Shown here: piece by piece, positions 49,030 through 59,733 of the stretch
Layout: each line of letters starts with the position of its first letter
How positions within the stretch are numbered: the stretch's first letter is position 1
Virus record (IMG/VR): IMGVR_UViG_3300048580_000637
Location: 1-61,356 of that record
Length of the DNA stretch: 61,356 bases
Direction: 5' to 3' (one strand)
Source: a virus
The notes under the pieces: generated by a model
Databases searched by the model: none
The model's input: only the letters and a program-made list of their open reading frames with translations
What the model was told of the DNA's origin: nothing
Made by a program: the position numbers and the translations under genes

Positions 49030-49268
49030 TTGTAGATATTGTTATTAACAATAGAACCCTTGATATATATAGCTTCTAGACTTTGTTAATACTGTTAACG
49101 CTATCTCCCGATATTATTTTTTTACGCTCTTATTGCTGAGACTGTCTTTCCTTTTTACCCCATTTTCTTTTTTTTCTCTATACGACATCAACGACATCAA
49201 CAAAGCCTAAAACCTAGACAGGGTAAAGGTTTCGATTGTCAATAACTTTATTAACAATCGAATTACAA
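49030..49268. repeat. ~240-bp structured non-coding element, copy 2
   Basis: Imperfect direct repeat of 38207-38446. Keeps the TGATATATATAG, GTTAACGCTATC and TACCCCATTTTCTTTTTTT blocks and the 32-bp palindrome (49231-49262); its one mismatch becomes a G-U pair on the minus strand. The first hairpin is lost. It lies between the Rha-type gene and the tail operon's last gene. Confidence 0.8.
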
Positions 49269-49292
49269 TCTAACTTCTCACGGCATTACCTC

Positions 49293-49604
49293 TCAGTTAC
49301 GCGGAAAAAACTCTGGACATCTTTTTTTAGCGTTGACAAGGATTGCTTCTGTTTGACCTCTCACAATTTCATCGCGCAAAATATACAGTATTTCTGATCC
49401 TGATCCTGTCCCCGTCCCTACTCTTGCTGTTGCGTACGGAAAAACAGCAGAACTAATCGCTCCCATAGTTTCTCCCAGTGTCAGTCCAGATTTGAGATAC
49501 TGACAAGTTCTTTTCTCAAGTATCTCTTGAGTTTGAGCATCGAGAGACAGTGCCACGGTAGGCATCATTCCTAAAAACAATAAGCTTAAAACAATCTTTC
49601 TCAT
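49293..49604 (-). CDS. exported small protein, 103 aa
   Basis: Clear signal peptide (MRKIVLSLLFLGMMPTVALSL), then a helix with CQYLKSGLTLGETMGAISSAVFPYATARVGTG and a Cys near the end (KKRCPEFF), maybe a disulphide. Resembles cyanobacterial small periplasmic proteins; no exact family known to me. It lies 18 nt after the NlpC/P60 gene. It could be a superinfection-exclusion or lysis accessory; inference only. Confidence 0.6.
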   Translation of the reverse strand: MRKIVLSLLFLGMMPTVALSLDAQTQEILEKRTCQYLKSGLTLGETMGAISSAVFPYATARVGTGTGSGSEILYILRDEIVRGQTEAILVNAKKRCPEFFPRN

Positions 49605-49622
49605 CGGGGTTATGGTAATTTT

Positions 49623-50066
49623 CTATGATTTTACCACTCCCAAAACAGGTACTCGATAAATTAGTACAGGCGGGTATTCATGGATATAGGTCTTAGTCAC
49701 GCCATTTATTGAATCAGCATGGATGTACTCACCATCTCCCAGATAAATCCCCACGTGACCATTTACTCCTGACTTACGAAACATCAAAATATCTCCTTTA
49801 AACAAATCACCTTCAACTCTATCTAGTAAGCGATCAAGGAATTTAACTAAGAAGTTATTCCGGGGAATCCGTTCGTAGTTTTCAATAATGAAATCATGAG
49901 GCAAGAATCCGACTTCAATCCCTACGCCAGCGATAAATCCTACACAATCGGTTCCAATTCCTTTAAGCGATTGACCATGAAACCAAGGAGTACCGAGCCA
50001 TTCAAGAGATTCAGCAACGATTTGATTACCCAAAGAATCGTTTTTTAGTTCGTTCATTTTGTGCAT
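49623..50066 (-). CDS. NlpC/P60 tail-associated peptidase (lambda K-like)
   Basis: The 147-aa protein has ESLEWLGTPWFHGQSLKGIGTDCVGFIAGVG (catalytic Cys), then GHVGIYLGDGEYIHADS (His), matching NlpC/P60 cysteine peptidases of phage tail tips that open peptidoglycan during DNA entry. It overlaps the tape measure gene's end by 41 nt. ATG at 50057 is an alternative start. In lambda-type tails this gene precedes the J gene; here J lies past the accessory island. Confidence 0.85.
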   Translation of the reverse strand: MHKMNELKNDSLGNQIVAESLEWLGTPWFHGQSLKGIGTDCVGFIAGVGIEVGFLPHDFIIENYERIPRNNFLVKFLDRLLDRVEGDLFKGDILMFRKSGVNGHVGIYLGDGEYIHADSINGVTKTYIHEYPPVLIYRVPVLGVVKS

Positions 50067-53000
50067 TTTCCCGTTCTTTCAATTGATTTAAACTATAACC
50101 CATATCATTCCGTGATTCTACAGTCACATTATTGGTGTTATTAATTACCAAAGACTGATTAGAGCTATTAGTATTTGAAGTTGTGGAGTAATTAGGCTTA
50201 CCCCCGACAAATCCTCCATTAGCATAGTTCTTAATAGGAGCGTTGTTTCTGTACTCTAGATATGCTTCTGTTTCTTTAGGGTTGAGAACTAATTCGTCTT
50301 CATTGGCTACGATTAATCGAGGTTTTCGGCCTCCTGACATTGATCGTTCACGCTGGAAAGCTGAAATGATATTTTTCTCTATCGGAACATTGGCATCCCC
50401 AACTTTCCCGCCATCACTAAATAAGCTGAATCCTGTACCTAGAGAAAAGGCAGAAGCTGGGACAGAAGCAAAGCTAGAGGCTCCTATACTACCAAGTGAT
50501 CCAATGGAACCGAGTCCTCCACTAAAAATCCCTGTTATTCCACTAAATAAGCTATTAAATAAGCCACCTCCGCCACCGCCCCCAAAAATAGAGGAAAAGA
50601 TGTTACCTACTGGTTTGAAGATACTGTTTAGGGCGTTAGTAAAGAAATTGCCTACTGGCCCGATGATTGCATTAAATACTGATTCAAATGCCTGAGTAAT
50701 CGGCTTTATAAATCCATCGATAGCAGAAGTTAGGACATCGATAGCAGGCTTAGTAATACCCTCGACAAATTTTGTCATGATATTTAAGCCAAGACTACTA
50801 AAAGCTGATCCTATTCCTTTTCCTTCTCTAATATCAGAGAAAAAGCTTTCAGCTGCGCCACGATTTGGGGAAGCGTCTAACTCCGCTCGTTCTAATCTTA
50901 ATTCTGCAAGTTTTTCCCATTCCGAGCGAATATTAGCCACATATTCAGCGTATTGTGGTAAGTTTTTGTAAGGTTCTAAATAATCCTCTAATTCTTCTTT
51001 TTCTTTTTGTAGGCTAATACGTTCGGCAAGGATAGCAGAATCATCAAATAAAGTCGGTCGGGATTGATTCTCTAACTTCATTCTTTGGACAGTTAAATCA
51101 TTTAACCGATCACGAATACTCCTGACTGTATCTCTGGTTTTTCTAAATGATGCTTCTAAGGTAGCTACTCCCTGATTCTTGCCTAATCGTTCAATTGCTT
51201 GATCAAGAATTGTTACCTGTTCTTTAGCTGATTCAGCGTTTTTAGCTAAAACCTCGATACTATCTGTCATCTCTTTGACAAATTCAGGAGGAAGAGCTAT
51301 ACCTTTTTCTTGAAATTCTCCTAAGATTTCTTTTATTGCGTCGCTGTATTTTTTTTGAGCGTCGGCATTTAAAAGTAAAGTCCGTCGCTGGTCTTGTAGT
51401 GATTCAATCTGAGAGCGGTATTGTCGAGAGACTTCTGTGGCACTCTTATTAATTTCTTCTTGTACTGTCAGATACCCTTTAGAGTTGATAGTCAAATCAG
51501 CGACATTCTCGGAAGCATCTCTTAAAGTACGTTCTAATCCACGGGCATCTTCCTCTTGCTGCCGTCTAAATTTCATTGATCTGTCAAGAGCATTGTTTAG
51601 ATTTTGTTGCTCTTCTAGTCGTCTTGAAAACTCCTCAGCGTTTTGGTTAGCTATTTCAGCTTTGCGAATTTGATCAGCGGCCGCATCAAGATTACCCGTA
51701 GGGAGATTAGGAACGGGAAGTAAATTAGGACTCTGGAAGTTAATCGGATTGTCTTTAAGAACCGGTGGTAAATCGGCATCCCAGAAATTATCTTGATTTT
51801 GATTAGGTAGAGTCGGTAATTGGGCTATAGGTGGAGGACTACTATATTCTGGACCACCTTGATTTCTTCTGAATTGCCGAAGAAATTCCCGGTAATACTG
51901 CATTACTATCTTGACATCTTCAACAGTACCCTTGGCTAATTGACCATTTCTAACATTTCCTGGTCCTGCTTTGTAGGCTGATATAGCTAACTCAATATTG
52001 CCGTTAAATCGCTCAAGCATTCTAGCAAGATAAGTTGCGCCGCCAATTAGATTTTCAGTAGGATTAAGGGGATTTACTCCTAACTCTTCGGCAGTGCCAG
52101 GCATTAATTGACTAAGTCCCATTGCACCCGCTGAACTCTTATGGATTTGAGTAGGATGATCGGGATCCATGTGATGGAAACTTGATTCTTTTTTAATTAA
52201 AGCGGCAAAAAGAAGCGGATCAATGCCAACTTGTCTAGCCGCACCTTCAATCAAAGAAGCAAAGGGAACTTTAGGAAATCCTGAACTTACAGTATTTTTT
52301 TGTTGATTTGCAATCGCATCAAACACTCGTAAAGTGTCGCGATTTGATAAAGCTGATCGCCCTCGAAAATTTGCAGTTTCTGAGAGTCCTAAGTGGAGAT
52401 GAGGTGCTCCTCCAGCCATGCCTACGCCGCCTAAAACTACTCCTTCTTTTACTTGTTGCCCTACCTGAAAATTTTGTGCAAGATCAGTTAAATGAGTATA
52501 GTAAGCGTGTGTCAAAGTTTTCCCATCTACGACAATTGGAATATCAAATTGGATTTTGATCGAATGTTGATTTTGATATCCAGGTAAACTTGGATTAGAA
52601 TCTTCTTTATTAATTGTTCCGCCTGGTCCAGCACTAACAATCCTTCCTGATCGAATATTTAAAACTGGCGTTCCTACGGGCGCAAAAACATCAACTCCGC
52701 GATGTTGATCGCCCTGATCGCCTGTGATTTGCCCGTTTGGAACAGGATAAACAAAGATATTGCGCGGGATATTTTTAAATTCCGAGCCGTTAAAAGTTTG
52801 TCGAAAATTATTGCGGCCTTTTAACGACTGTGGTGGCGGTAAAAACCCTCCCCCATTCCACACAGGAGCAGGGGCGAAATTACCAGGTGCTGGTAGTATC
52901 AAACCTTCCTTAGCTTTTCTAATTGCCTCAGCAGTTTCCTCTATACTTTTTACTAAGTCTTCTCCAGAAGTCTTAATATTTGGGGGAATAGCCACTAACT

Positions 53001-56000
53001 CAGAATTGATTAATTTAATTGGTTCTGGAAGTGTATTAAGATTTGTGACAATATCCTTGATTGATTGGGGAATAAAGCCTAATTCTTTATTAGTTTGTCG
53101 GATTAAATCAGCTAAAGTGCGATTAAGGTTTTCCTGAGTCCGTTTAATATCCTCAATCGTTCTTAGTCTATTTCTTTCAGCGTCTTGCTGTTGCTCTTGT
53201 AGATTACGGATATTTCTTAGGGTAGAGATATAGGAAGTTTCTATCTCCTCGGTTCGGGATTGGAAGGTGCGTCCGCGACTGGCAAGGTCAGCTTGTCCCT
53301 GTACAAATTCCAGGAAAATGTCCCCTAATTCTTTACCAGCGTCGCTTGTACCGGGTATTAATAACCGATTTTTAACTTGCTGTACCCTGATTCTATCAGT
53401 TGTATCTAGTAGCTGATTTTGGGCATTTAAGAGGTTCTTATCGAGTTCCCTAACTAAATCACTGTAACTTTCAGATAGGGAACGATTCTCTTTAAATGCT
53501 GACAGTTGAGCGTCTTCAATCTGTCTCCTGTAATCGTCAATCTGACGATTAAAGTCGATTATCTGACGGTCAAGGTTGCGGTAATAGTCTTGTAGTGATG
53601 TTTGTTGCTGTAATAGGTTAGCGCGGGCTTGTTCTAGGGCTAATCGGGTATTATCAACCTCTTGCTGAATCACATTAGGGTCGTCTGACGCACTTTCTAA
53701 TCGACGATAAGCCTCTCCTAATAATCTCTCTTGGTTGCGAACTTCTGATAAGGCATCCCGATAGGAAGCGGCTGGCCCCCCAAAGGGTAATTGCCTTAAA
53801 GTAGCAATTCTCTCGTTGACATTGGCACCGACTATTGATGCTTGTCTGGCATTTCTTGCGCGCTCTCGTCTAGCGTTAGCAATTTCTAGTTCTGTATCAA
53901 CAATTGATTTATCAATAGTTAAAGTTTGTCGTCTAATAGATGCTTGCTGTTTAGCTGTTTCTAATACCTGTTTTAATTCAAAAGGCGATTGATCTCCCAA
54001 CTGTTGTAACCGATCACCTATAGCTTCTGGTGACACACTTCCCTGCTGTAATGCCGTTCTAAAATCTATTCCATTTAATTCAGGCATTAACTCAGTTATT
54101 CGCTGATTAATCTGATCTGTTAGGGTGTTTTGTAATTCTTTTTCTTTAGTTGCCAGTAATCCATTAAGCGAATTAAACTGATCCTTGACAATAGATAGGC
54201 TCTGTTCTCTAACGGTCAAGTCTATTTCAAACGGCTTCAGGTTCCCAGATAAAACTTGTCGTTTAATATCTGTTTCAGACAAAATAGTTCGACCACTAGA
54301 GACAAATTCAATATTAGATAAAGCTCTTGCTACTTTATTTATTTGTTCTGTTAATTGTTGATAGTTGACTAAATTCTCTTTGACTGCTTCGTTATATTTT
54401 TCTTGCGATTCTTTTAATTTTCTAAGTTGAACTTCAGTAATTTCTAGCTGGATACTAGCATTATCTTTTTGGGAATTAGAAGACTCTGGATCATCTAAAA
54501 CTTTTTTAATTGCTGTAATTCTTTCTTCTGTAGATGCTATCTCATTAACAATAAGCCCAATTTGAGGAAAGTATTTTTCCGTTAAAGCTTGTATTTCTTG
54601 GTTTACTTTCGCAATTTCTTGACGAACAGATGTAGCTTTTTTAATGTCAGCATCTCCACTAGCTATGATTTCATCTATCTTGAGGTCTTTCGCTTTTTGC
54701 CGCAATGTGTCAAGTTTACCTGTAAATTCGGTAATCTTTGTATCACTGAATGTATCGGTTGATAATCTTAAAATTTGTGTCGTATCAATGAGTCCCCCCG
54801 CAGTAAATTCTAAGCTTTTATCTCTTTCTCTGTTGTTTTTAAATCGCTGAATTGCGGTTGCACTATCAGTTATAACAGTAGAAGCTTTAGGTGTAGGCAA
54901 AGGTTTCTCTAGTAATCTTCTCAATTCTTGTAACGATTCTTGAGTTGATTTAAGAGATCGTTTAGACTCTTCGGAGCCTGCGTTGATGTACTGATAAAGC
55001 TCTTTAAAAGCTTCCATTACACCATAAATTAAAGCAGTCCATCCTAGTCCTTTAAGTAGTCCTACTCCAATCTGAGATATTGCCCCACGAGTAGATGCCG
55101 CTGTAACTCCCAGTGCTTTTAATCCTAAGTCTATAAGTCCGATATTTTTTAAAACCATAATAAAACCGCCAGCACTAACAACACCAATAGATGTCAATAC
55201 AGTAGCTAACGACTGACCATTTTTCGTTAATATTTCTAGTCCTTTTGTTATTAATGGTAATCCTAATTTAGAAGCGTTTAATAAAGATTCGCCTAATGAA
55301 ATGCGAAGCAATTCTATCTGATTTTGAACTCTGGCAACTTGAGCAAAAGCAGTATCATCAATAACACTAAGTCCACCAGCACTTTCTAAGTTAATCTGTG
55401 TAGCTAGTTTAGGTAGCAAATCTTCTGCTAAAATAGATCCTGATTCAACTAATTTAATAAATTCTTGAGAAGTCAATCCCATAGAACGAGCAGCAATCTG
55501 TAACGCGCCTGGCATTGCTTCACCTAACTGAGAGTTAAGTTCTTCCATTGAAACACGACCTTTACTAGCTATCTGAGTAATGGCTAGTAAAGCTCTGTCT
55601 TGCTGTTGAGAACTAGCACCTCTAGTAGCCAATCCTAATGTTATTCCTTCAAAAATTTTATCTTTTTGAAATTCTAATGGCGTATTTATTACAGAAGCAC
55701 TAAACTGCTGATAATTTTTGGCAGAAGATAAAAATGATATTCCTAATCGGTCAGCTTGTATCTTTAATTTAGCAAGAGAAGATTCAGCATTTCCAGTTGA
55801 GAAATTTAAGACTGTTTCAAGCCGCTCCATGTTTAATGCTGCTTGAAAAGAATCAGTGGTAAATTGTCGAAAAAACACACCGGCTTGCTGAAGAATTTGA
55901 AAACCAGCAAAAGCTGATAACAGTGTTCTTGCTCCAAGCAAGACTCGTTTAATAGGTTCAGGCAAGTTATTTAACTGATTTTTAATTGCTTCAAATGCCT

Positions 56001-59000
56001 TACCTATTTTTTGTAATTGAGTAGGATTGTCTATATTCTGAATTATCTTGCTTGCCGATTTTACCTGTTTATTTGGTTCGGGTTCGGGATCAGATGAAGC
56101 AACAGGTCGGTTGATAGGGGGTTTAGGAGGTTGCCCATCTGCACCACCTGTAGATGCTTCTGTCCAAGGATCAGGAATTGAACCAAGATTAATAGCAGGC
56201 GGTAAAGCTTTCTGTTTAAATTCCTTAATAGTTTTAGCATAAATTTCTTCCGCTTTTTTAGCTGAACGTTTTGTCATTTCTTTTAAAAATAACTCTTCAG
56301 ACTTTTTAGCAGATTCTGCTAACATTTTTTCAATTTTATTAGTAGATTGCCCAGATTCTTTTAATACTTGAACCTTTTTTTCTACAATAGAAGACGGTGT
56401 ATAAAGAGGAAGTTCTTCTTCTGTCTTTTCTGTTTTTATTTTGTTGTTACCTAGTGTTTCAGTGGATGCTATAACAGGAACTAGCTGTTGTGTACTAGCT
56501 TTTTTCTGCGCTTCATGATTTGTCCATAATTTTGCCCATGCTTCTTTTTCTGCTTTATGTTTACGAGTACGTTCCGCATCTTTCTCAGACAGTTCTCGTA
56601 TTTTTGCAGTATATTTAGATGCTTCAGTTAATGCTTTATTAGTAGCTTTTCTATTTGCTTCATTTTCGGCTTCTAACGCTAGTCTTTGGTTAATAGCTTT
56701 TTGATTGACTTGAGAAATAGATTGACTTTGATATGAAACGCCTTGTATTTTTTCTTGCCCTAATTGGATGTCCCCAATAAAAGTATTTGATGATTGTTTT
56801 TGATACGCTTCTATTTGATGAGGAAAAAACGGATCGATGTTTACAGGATTTTTAGTTGCCAAATAACGATTTTCTATCATATTTTTAGCAATGATAGCCA
56901 TCGTCGCTTGTAAGTCTTTTTCTTTTGACTTAATTCCTTTAATTTCACCTTCAACTATATTTTTTCCTACTTTTTCAAATTCTTTAGAAGGCGACTGTAT
57001 TTTATTGATTTGTTTGGTTATTTCTAGTGGAATAGAGGCAATGTCTATTGAAACAGTCTCAAGTTCTGCTAATTTACTATTTAATCCTTGTACTAATCCA
57101 GAGACAATACTAGAACCAGTATCAGTCATTTCTGGTATTACTTGAGATTTAACGTCAATAGCGTCAAGAATTTCTTTATTTACACCTAATTTTTTTAAAT
57201 CATAAATAGGATTAACATTTTCGGCAGATTCTTTAAGTTGAGTAAGGTTCCCTTTTAATGACGCTAATGGATGCCCAAATCTTTCGTTTTTTGGCACTTT
57301 AGCTAATAAATTATTAACTCGATCAATAGCATCTTGAGACGCTTTTCTTAAAGTGTTAGCATTTTGAATAACATAGGAAACTTCGCGTTGAACGTCTTCA
57401 ATTCTAAGGTTTTTAGCAATTGTCTGTTTATCAATCTTGCTTAACTGTGGAGGGGTCGGTATTTTGGCTTCTGGATTGTTGGTCTGCTCGTATTTAATTA
57501 ATGCTTGCTCGTATTCTGTTTGTTTTTTAAGAAATGATTCTCGTTTTTTTTCTGGTAATAAATTTAGATAATTTGAATTAACACCACTACCGAACATTTT
57601 TAATTGAGGTGTTACTCCTGTTAATTGAGTTTGTATATCTTTTGTTAATGAAGAAATAATTGATCCTAAGAGTGTAGGATCAATTATTTCTTCTGGCTGA
57701 AATTGTGCAACACGCTCAAGTAATTTTTTAACAATTTCTTTAGGCACATTTTCTGTGATTTTAGTAATTTTTAATGCAATTTTTGCTAATTGTTCTTTTG
57801 GTACAAGAGTATCTATATTTGTTATGTCTATTTTAGAAAAATCCCGTAAAATAGGATCGTTTTGTAGTCTTTTGCTTTGTTTTATCCTTGCCTGTAAGTT
57901 TTTTAAATTTTGATTTATTTTATTTTGAGATTGTATTGCGGGTGAATCATCATATTCAGCGTTTTGGGCTTCTTTTTGAAGTTGCTCTAAATCTTGTTGA
58001 ATTAACTCGCTTCCAACAATTATAGATTTAGCGTATTGAATAGCTTGTGAAATACTATGCTGAAATAAATTATCGAACGTACCTAAAGTAGTTGTCAATC
58101 TTTGTTCAATCTGTTTACTTATTTGAGTAACTTGTTCATTCTGTTTTAAATTAAATTTTAAGTTTGGCTCAACAATTTTTCTAGAAGAAATTTGCGCTAC
58201 TAAACGATTACCTTCTCCTTCAGGAACAAACCCAAATCGTTGATAAATTGATCCCCGTCTTTTTCCTTTTTGATCTGCATTTTCTGGCGATGCAGTTAAT
58301 ATAGCTTCATTAGTATTGCTTACAAACTTATTAAAAAACTCAGACACAGAGTTTTTTAGCTGAATTACTTCTTTTTTTGTTAATTGCGCTGCATCCCCTA
58401 GACTAGAAAACTGAGAATCTAGAGAAAAAGCAATTTCATAAATATCTTGCCCAACACCAGGCATTGATTGTTTTGGTGTGGCTGTAAATCCGATCACTCG
58501 ACCACCTACATTGTCGGTTCCAATATATTTACCTTCATCGTTAACAAAAAATGATTTATGATTTTCTCTTGCAATTAATCTAAATCCTTGTTCAATAATT
58601 TTTTGCTCTGATACTGCTTGCTTTAAAGCTCCGATAAATTCTGCGCTACTTCCCTCTAAAGCTTTTTGAGTTTTCAAAAGAGAGTGAGATTGTTTAATAA
58701 TTTGTAAAAAATCTTTTCCACTAAAAGCAATTGTTATTTTTAATAAATCTGCTAAATCTTTAGTAAGCTCACCTAAGTCATTTTCGGAAGATATAAGGTT
58801 TAATAACTCTGTTAGTGAAGTTATTGCTTTTTGAGATGCTTCTGGAAATTTTGAAAATTCGCCACTTCCTAAAACACTGAGCATATTTTGAAAACTTGCT
58901 ATCGAATTATCTATAGATTTTTGAGTATAAGGATTATTATTAGAAACTCCTATCTTGGTTTGTATTTTTTGGAAAGTTTCTGATGCAGTTAATATTCGTT

Positions 59001-59733
59001 CTCCAATCGGTTTATCTCTGCCTGTTATTTTATCTATTTTTATTTGTAAAGTATCAACAAGTTTATTTAATACTGGTTGAACAAACTGTACAGAACTAGC
59101 AGTTATATTTCCAGTTTTTTGCCCAGCGGATTCAAAGTTAAACCCAGTTTTTTTAGTAAAACTTTGTTCAAATCCTTGACTAAAACTTTTAGTCAAATTA
59201 AATCCAATTCCTTGTATTAAAGAATTGCTTATAGTTCCAATAGCTGTAGGCTTTAATCTAGAAACAGATTTAACAACTTCTTTAATTTCTTTTGTAACCG
59301 CTTTAATTTCTGTTAATAATTCAAGATTTGCATTTTTGATAGATACTTCTACTTTTTGTTTAATCTCATTAGAATATTTTTGGCTAGAACCTTTAGATTG
59401 AACTGATGCCTGAACTATAACTGTTTTGTTTGCTATTTCTTGTAGTTCACTGTCATCAACTTTAATCCTGATAACTTTTTTACTAACTCGATCAATGTGT
59501 TTTTCTTTTTCTGATAAATGTTTATTTAAACCATGCAATGGGCGATGATCTACTACTGGAACAATTGTTAACTTAGGAATACTTTGCTTAAGAGACCATT
59601 CTATGTCTCTAGTGATTTTTTGGGCATGATCTTCTAAAGAAGAAAGCTGGTCTTTAGCCGATTTGATACCGCTATCATATTGGGCTGTATTTAGCCCTAG
59701 ACCGATTTCTAAAGTACCAAGTGATAAAGACAT
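50026..59733 (-). CDS. giant tape measure protein with M23 and SLT domains, 3,235 aa
   Basis: Start at ATG 59733 (TAATG junction; GGGGAGAA upstream). Coiled coils dominate. A GNAT-like segment (~residues 375-510, YQRFGFVPEGEGN) is embedded near the N-terminus. The tape-measure domain is at ~1300-1420 (RLETVLNFSTGNAESSLAKLK, ELNSQLGEAMPGAL). An M23 peptidase (HRGVDVFAP ~2340, HLHLG ~2445) and a lytic transglycosylase (KKESSFHH ~2515, AYKAGPGN ~2588) can open the cell wall. The glycine-rich C-terminus is membrane-active-like. At 1.5 angstrom per residue the tail would be near 485 nm. Confidence 0.92.
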   Translation of the reverse strand: MSLSLGTLEIGLGLNTAQYDSGIKSAKDQLSSLEDHAQKITRDIEWSLKQSIPKLTIVPVVDHRPLHGLNKHLSEKEKHIDRVSKKVIRIKVDDSELQEIANKTVIVQASVQSKGSSQKYSNEIKQKVEVSIKNANLELLTEIKAVTKEIKEVVKSVSRLKPTAIGTISNSLIQGIGFNLTKSFSQGFEQSFTKKTGFNFESAGQKTGNITASSVQFVQPVLNKLVDTLQIKIDKITGRDKPIGERILTASETFQKIQTKIGVSNNNPYTQKSIDNSIASFQNMLSVLGSGEFSKFPEASQKAITSLTELLNLISSENDLGELTKDLADLLKITIAFSGKDFLQIIKQSHSLLKTQKALEGSSAEFIGALKQAVSEQKIIEQGFRLIARENHKSFFVNDEGKYIGTDNVGGRVIGFTATPKQSMPGVGQDIYEIAFSLDSQFSSLGDAAQLTKKEVIQLKNSVSEFFNKFVSNTNEAILTASPENADQKGKRRGSIYQRFGFVPEGEGNRLVAQISSRKIVEPNLKFNLKQNEQVTQISKQIEQRLTTTLGTFDNLFQHSISQAIQYAKSIIVGSELIQQDLEQLQKEAQNAEYDDSPAIQSQNKINQNLKNLQARIKQSKRLQNDPILRDFSKIDITNIDTLVPKEQLAKIALKITKITENVPKEIVKKLLERVAQFQPEEIIDPTLLGSIISSLTKDIQTQLTGVTPQLKMFGSGVNSNYLNLLPEKKRESFLKKQTEYEQALIKYEQTNNPEAKIPTPPQLSKIDKQTIAKNLRIEDVQREVSYVIQNANTLRKASQDAIDRVNNLLAKVPKNERFGHPLASLKGNLTQLKESAENVNPIYDLKKLGVNKEILDAIDVKSQVIPEMTDTGSSIVSGLVQGLNSKLAELETVSIDIASIPLEITKQINKIQSPSKEFEKVGKNIVEGEIKGIKSKEKDLQATMAIIAKNMIENRYLATKNPVNIDPFFPHQIEAYQKQSSNTFIGDIQLGQEKIQGVSYQSQSISQVNQKAINQRLALEAENEANRKATNKALTEASKYTAKIRELSEKDAERTRKHKAEKEAWAKLWTNHEAQKKASTQQLVPVIASTETLGNNKIKTEKTEEELPLYTPSSIVEKKVQVLKESGQSTNKIEKMLAESAKKSEELFLKEMTKRSAKKAEEIYAKTIKEFKQKALPPAINLGSIPDPWTEASTGGADGQPPKPPINRPVASSDPEPEPNKQVKSASKIIQNIDNPTQLQKIGKAFEAIKNQLNNLPEPIKRVLLGARTLLSAFAGFQILQQAGVFFRQFTTDSFQAALNMERLETVLNFSTGNAESSLAKLKIQADRLGISFLSSAKNYQQFSASVINTPLEFQKDKIFEGITLGLATRGASSQQQDRALLAITQIASKGRVSMEELNSQLGEAMPGALQIAARSMGLTSQEFIKLVESGSILAEDLLPKLATQINLESAGGLSVIDDTAFAQVARVQNQIELLRISLGESLLNASKLGLPLITKGLEILTKNGQSLATVLTSIGVVSAGGFIMVLKNIGLIDLGLKALGVTAASTRGAISQIGVGLLKGLGWTALIYGVMEAFKELYQYINAGSEESKRSLKSTQESLQELRRLLEKPLPTPKASTVITDSATAIQRFKNNRERDKSLEFTAGGLIDTTQILRLSTDTFSDTKITEFTGKLDTLRQKAKDLKIDEIIASGDADIKKATSVRQEIAKVNQEIQALTEKYFPQIGLIVNEIASTEERITAIKKVLDDPESSNSQKDNASIQLEITEVQLRKLKESQEKYNEAVKENLVNYQQLTEQINKVARALSNIEFVSSGRTILSETDIKRQVLSGNLKPFEIDLTVREQSLSIVKDQFNSLNGLLATKEKELQNTLTDQINQRITELMPELNGIDFRTALQQGSVSPEAIGDRLQQLGDQSPFELKQVLETAKQQASIRRQTLTIDKSIVDTELEIANARRERARNARQASIVGANVNERIATLRQLPFGGPAASYRDALSEVRNQERLLGEAYRRLESASDDPNVIQQEVDNTRLALEQARANLLQQQTSLQDYYRNLDRQIIDFNRQIDDYRRQIEDAQLSAFKENRSLSESYSDLVRELDKNLLNAQNQLLDTTDRIRVQQVKNRLLIPGTSDAGKELGDIFLEFVQGQADLASRGRTFQSRTEEIETSYISTLRNIRNLQEQQQDAERNRLRTIEDIKRTQENLNRTLADLIRQTNKELGFIPQSIKDIVTNLNTLPEPIKLINSELVAIPPNIKTSGEDLVKSIEETAEAIRKAKEGLILPAPGNFAPAPVWNGGGFLPPPQSLKGRNNFRQTFNGSEFKNIPRNIFVYPVPNGQITGDQGDQHRGVDVFAPVGTPVLNIRSGRIVSAGPGGTINKEDSNPSLPGYQNQHSIKIQFDIPIVVDGKTLTHAYYTHLTDLAQNFQVGQQVKEGVVLGGVGMAGGAPHLHLGLSETANFRGRSALSNRDTLRVFDAIANQQKNTVSSGFPKVPFASLIEGAARQVGIDPLLFAALIKKESSFHHMDPDHPTQIHKSSAGAMGLSQLMPGTAEELGVNPLNPTENLIGGATYLARMLERFNGNIELAISAYKAGPGNVRNGQLAKGTVEDVKIVMQYYREFLRQFRRNQGGPEYSSPPPIAQLPTLPNQNQDNFWDADLPPVLKDNPINFQSPNLLPVPNLPTGNLDAAADQIRKAEIANQNAEEFSRRLEEQQNLNNALDRSMKFRRQQEEDARGLERTLRDASENVADLTINSKGYLTVQEEINKSATEVSRQYRSQIESLQDQRRTLLLNADAQKKYSDAIKEILGEFQEKGIALPPEFVKEMTDSIEVLAKNAESAKEQVTILDQAIERLGKNQGVATLEASFRKTRDTVRSIRDRLNDLTVQRMKLENQSRPTLFDDSAILAERISLQKEKEELEDYLEPYKNLPQYAEYVANIRSEWEKLAELRLERAELDASPNRGAAESFFSDIREGKGIGSAFSSLGLNIMTKFVEGITKPAIDVLTSAIDGFIKPITQAFESVFNAIIGPVGNFFTNALNSIFKPVGNIFSSIFGGGGGGGLFNSLFSGITGIFSGGLGSIGSLGSIGASSFASVPASAFSLGTGFSLFSDGGKVGDANVPIEKNIISAFQRERSMSGGRKPRLIVANEDELVLNPKETEAYLEYRNNAPIKNYANGGFVGGKPNYSTTSNTNSSNQSLVINNTNNVTVESRNDMGYSLNQLKERENAQNERTKKRFFG

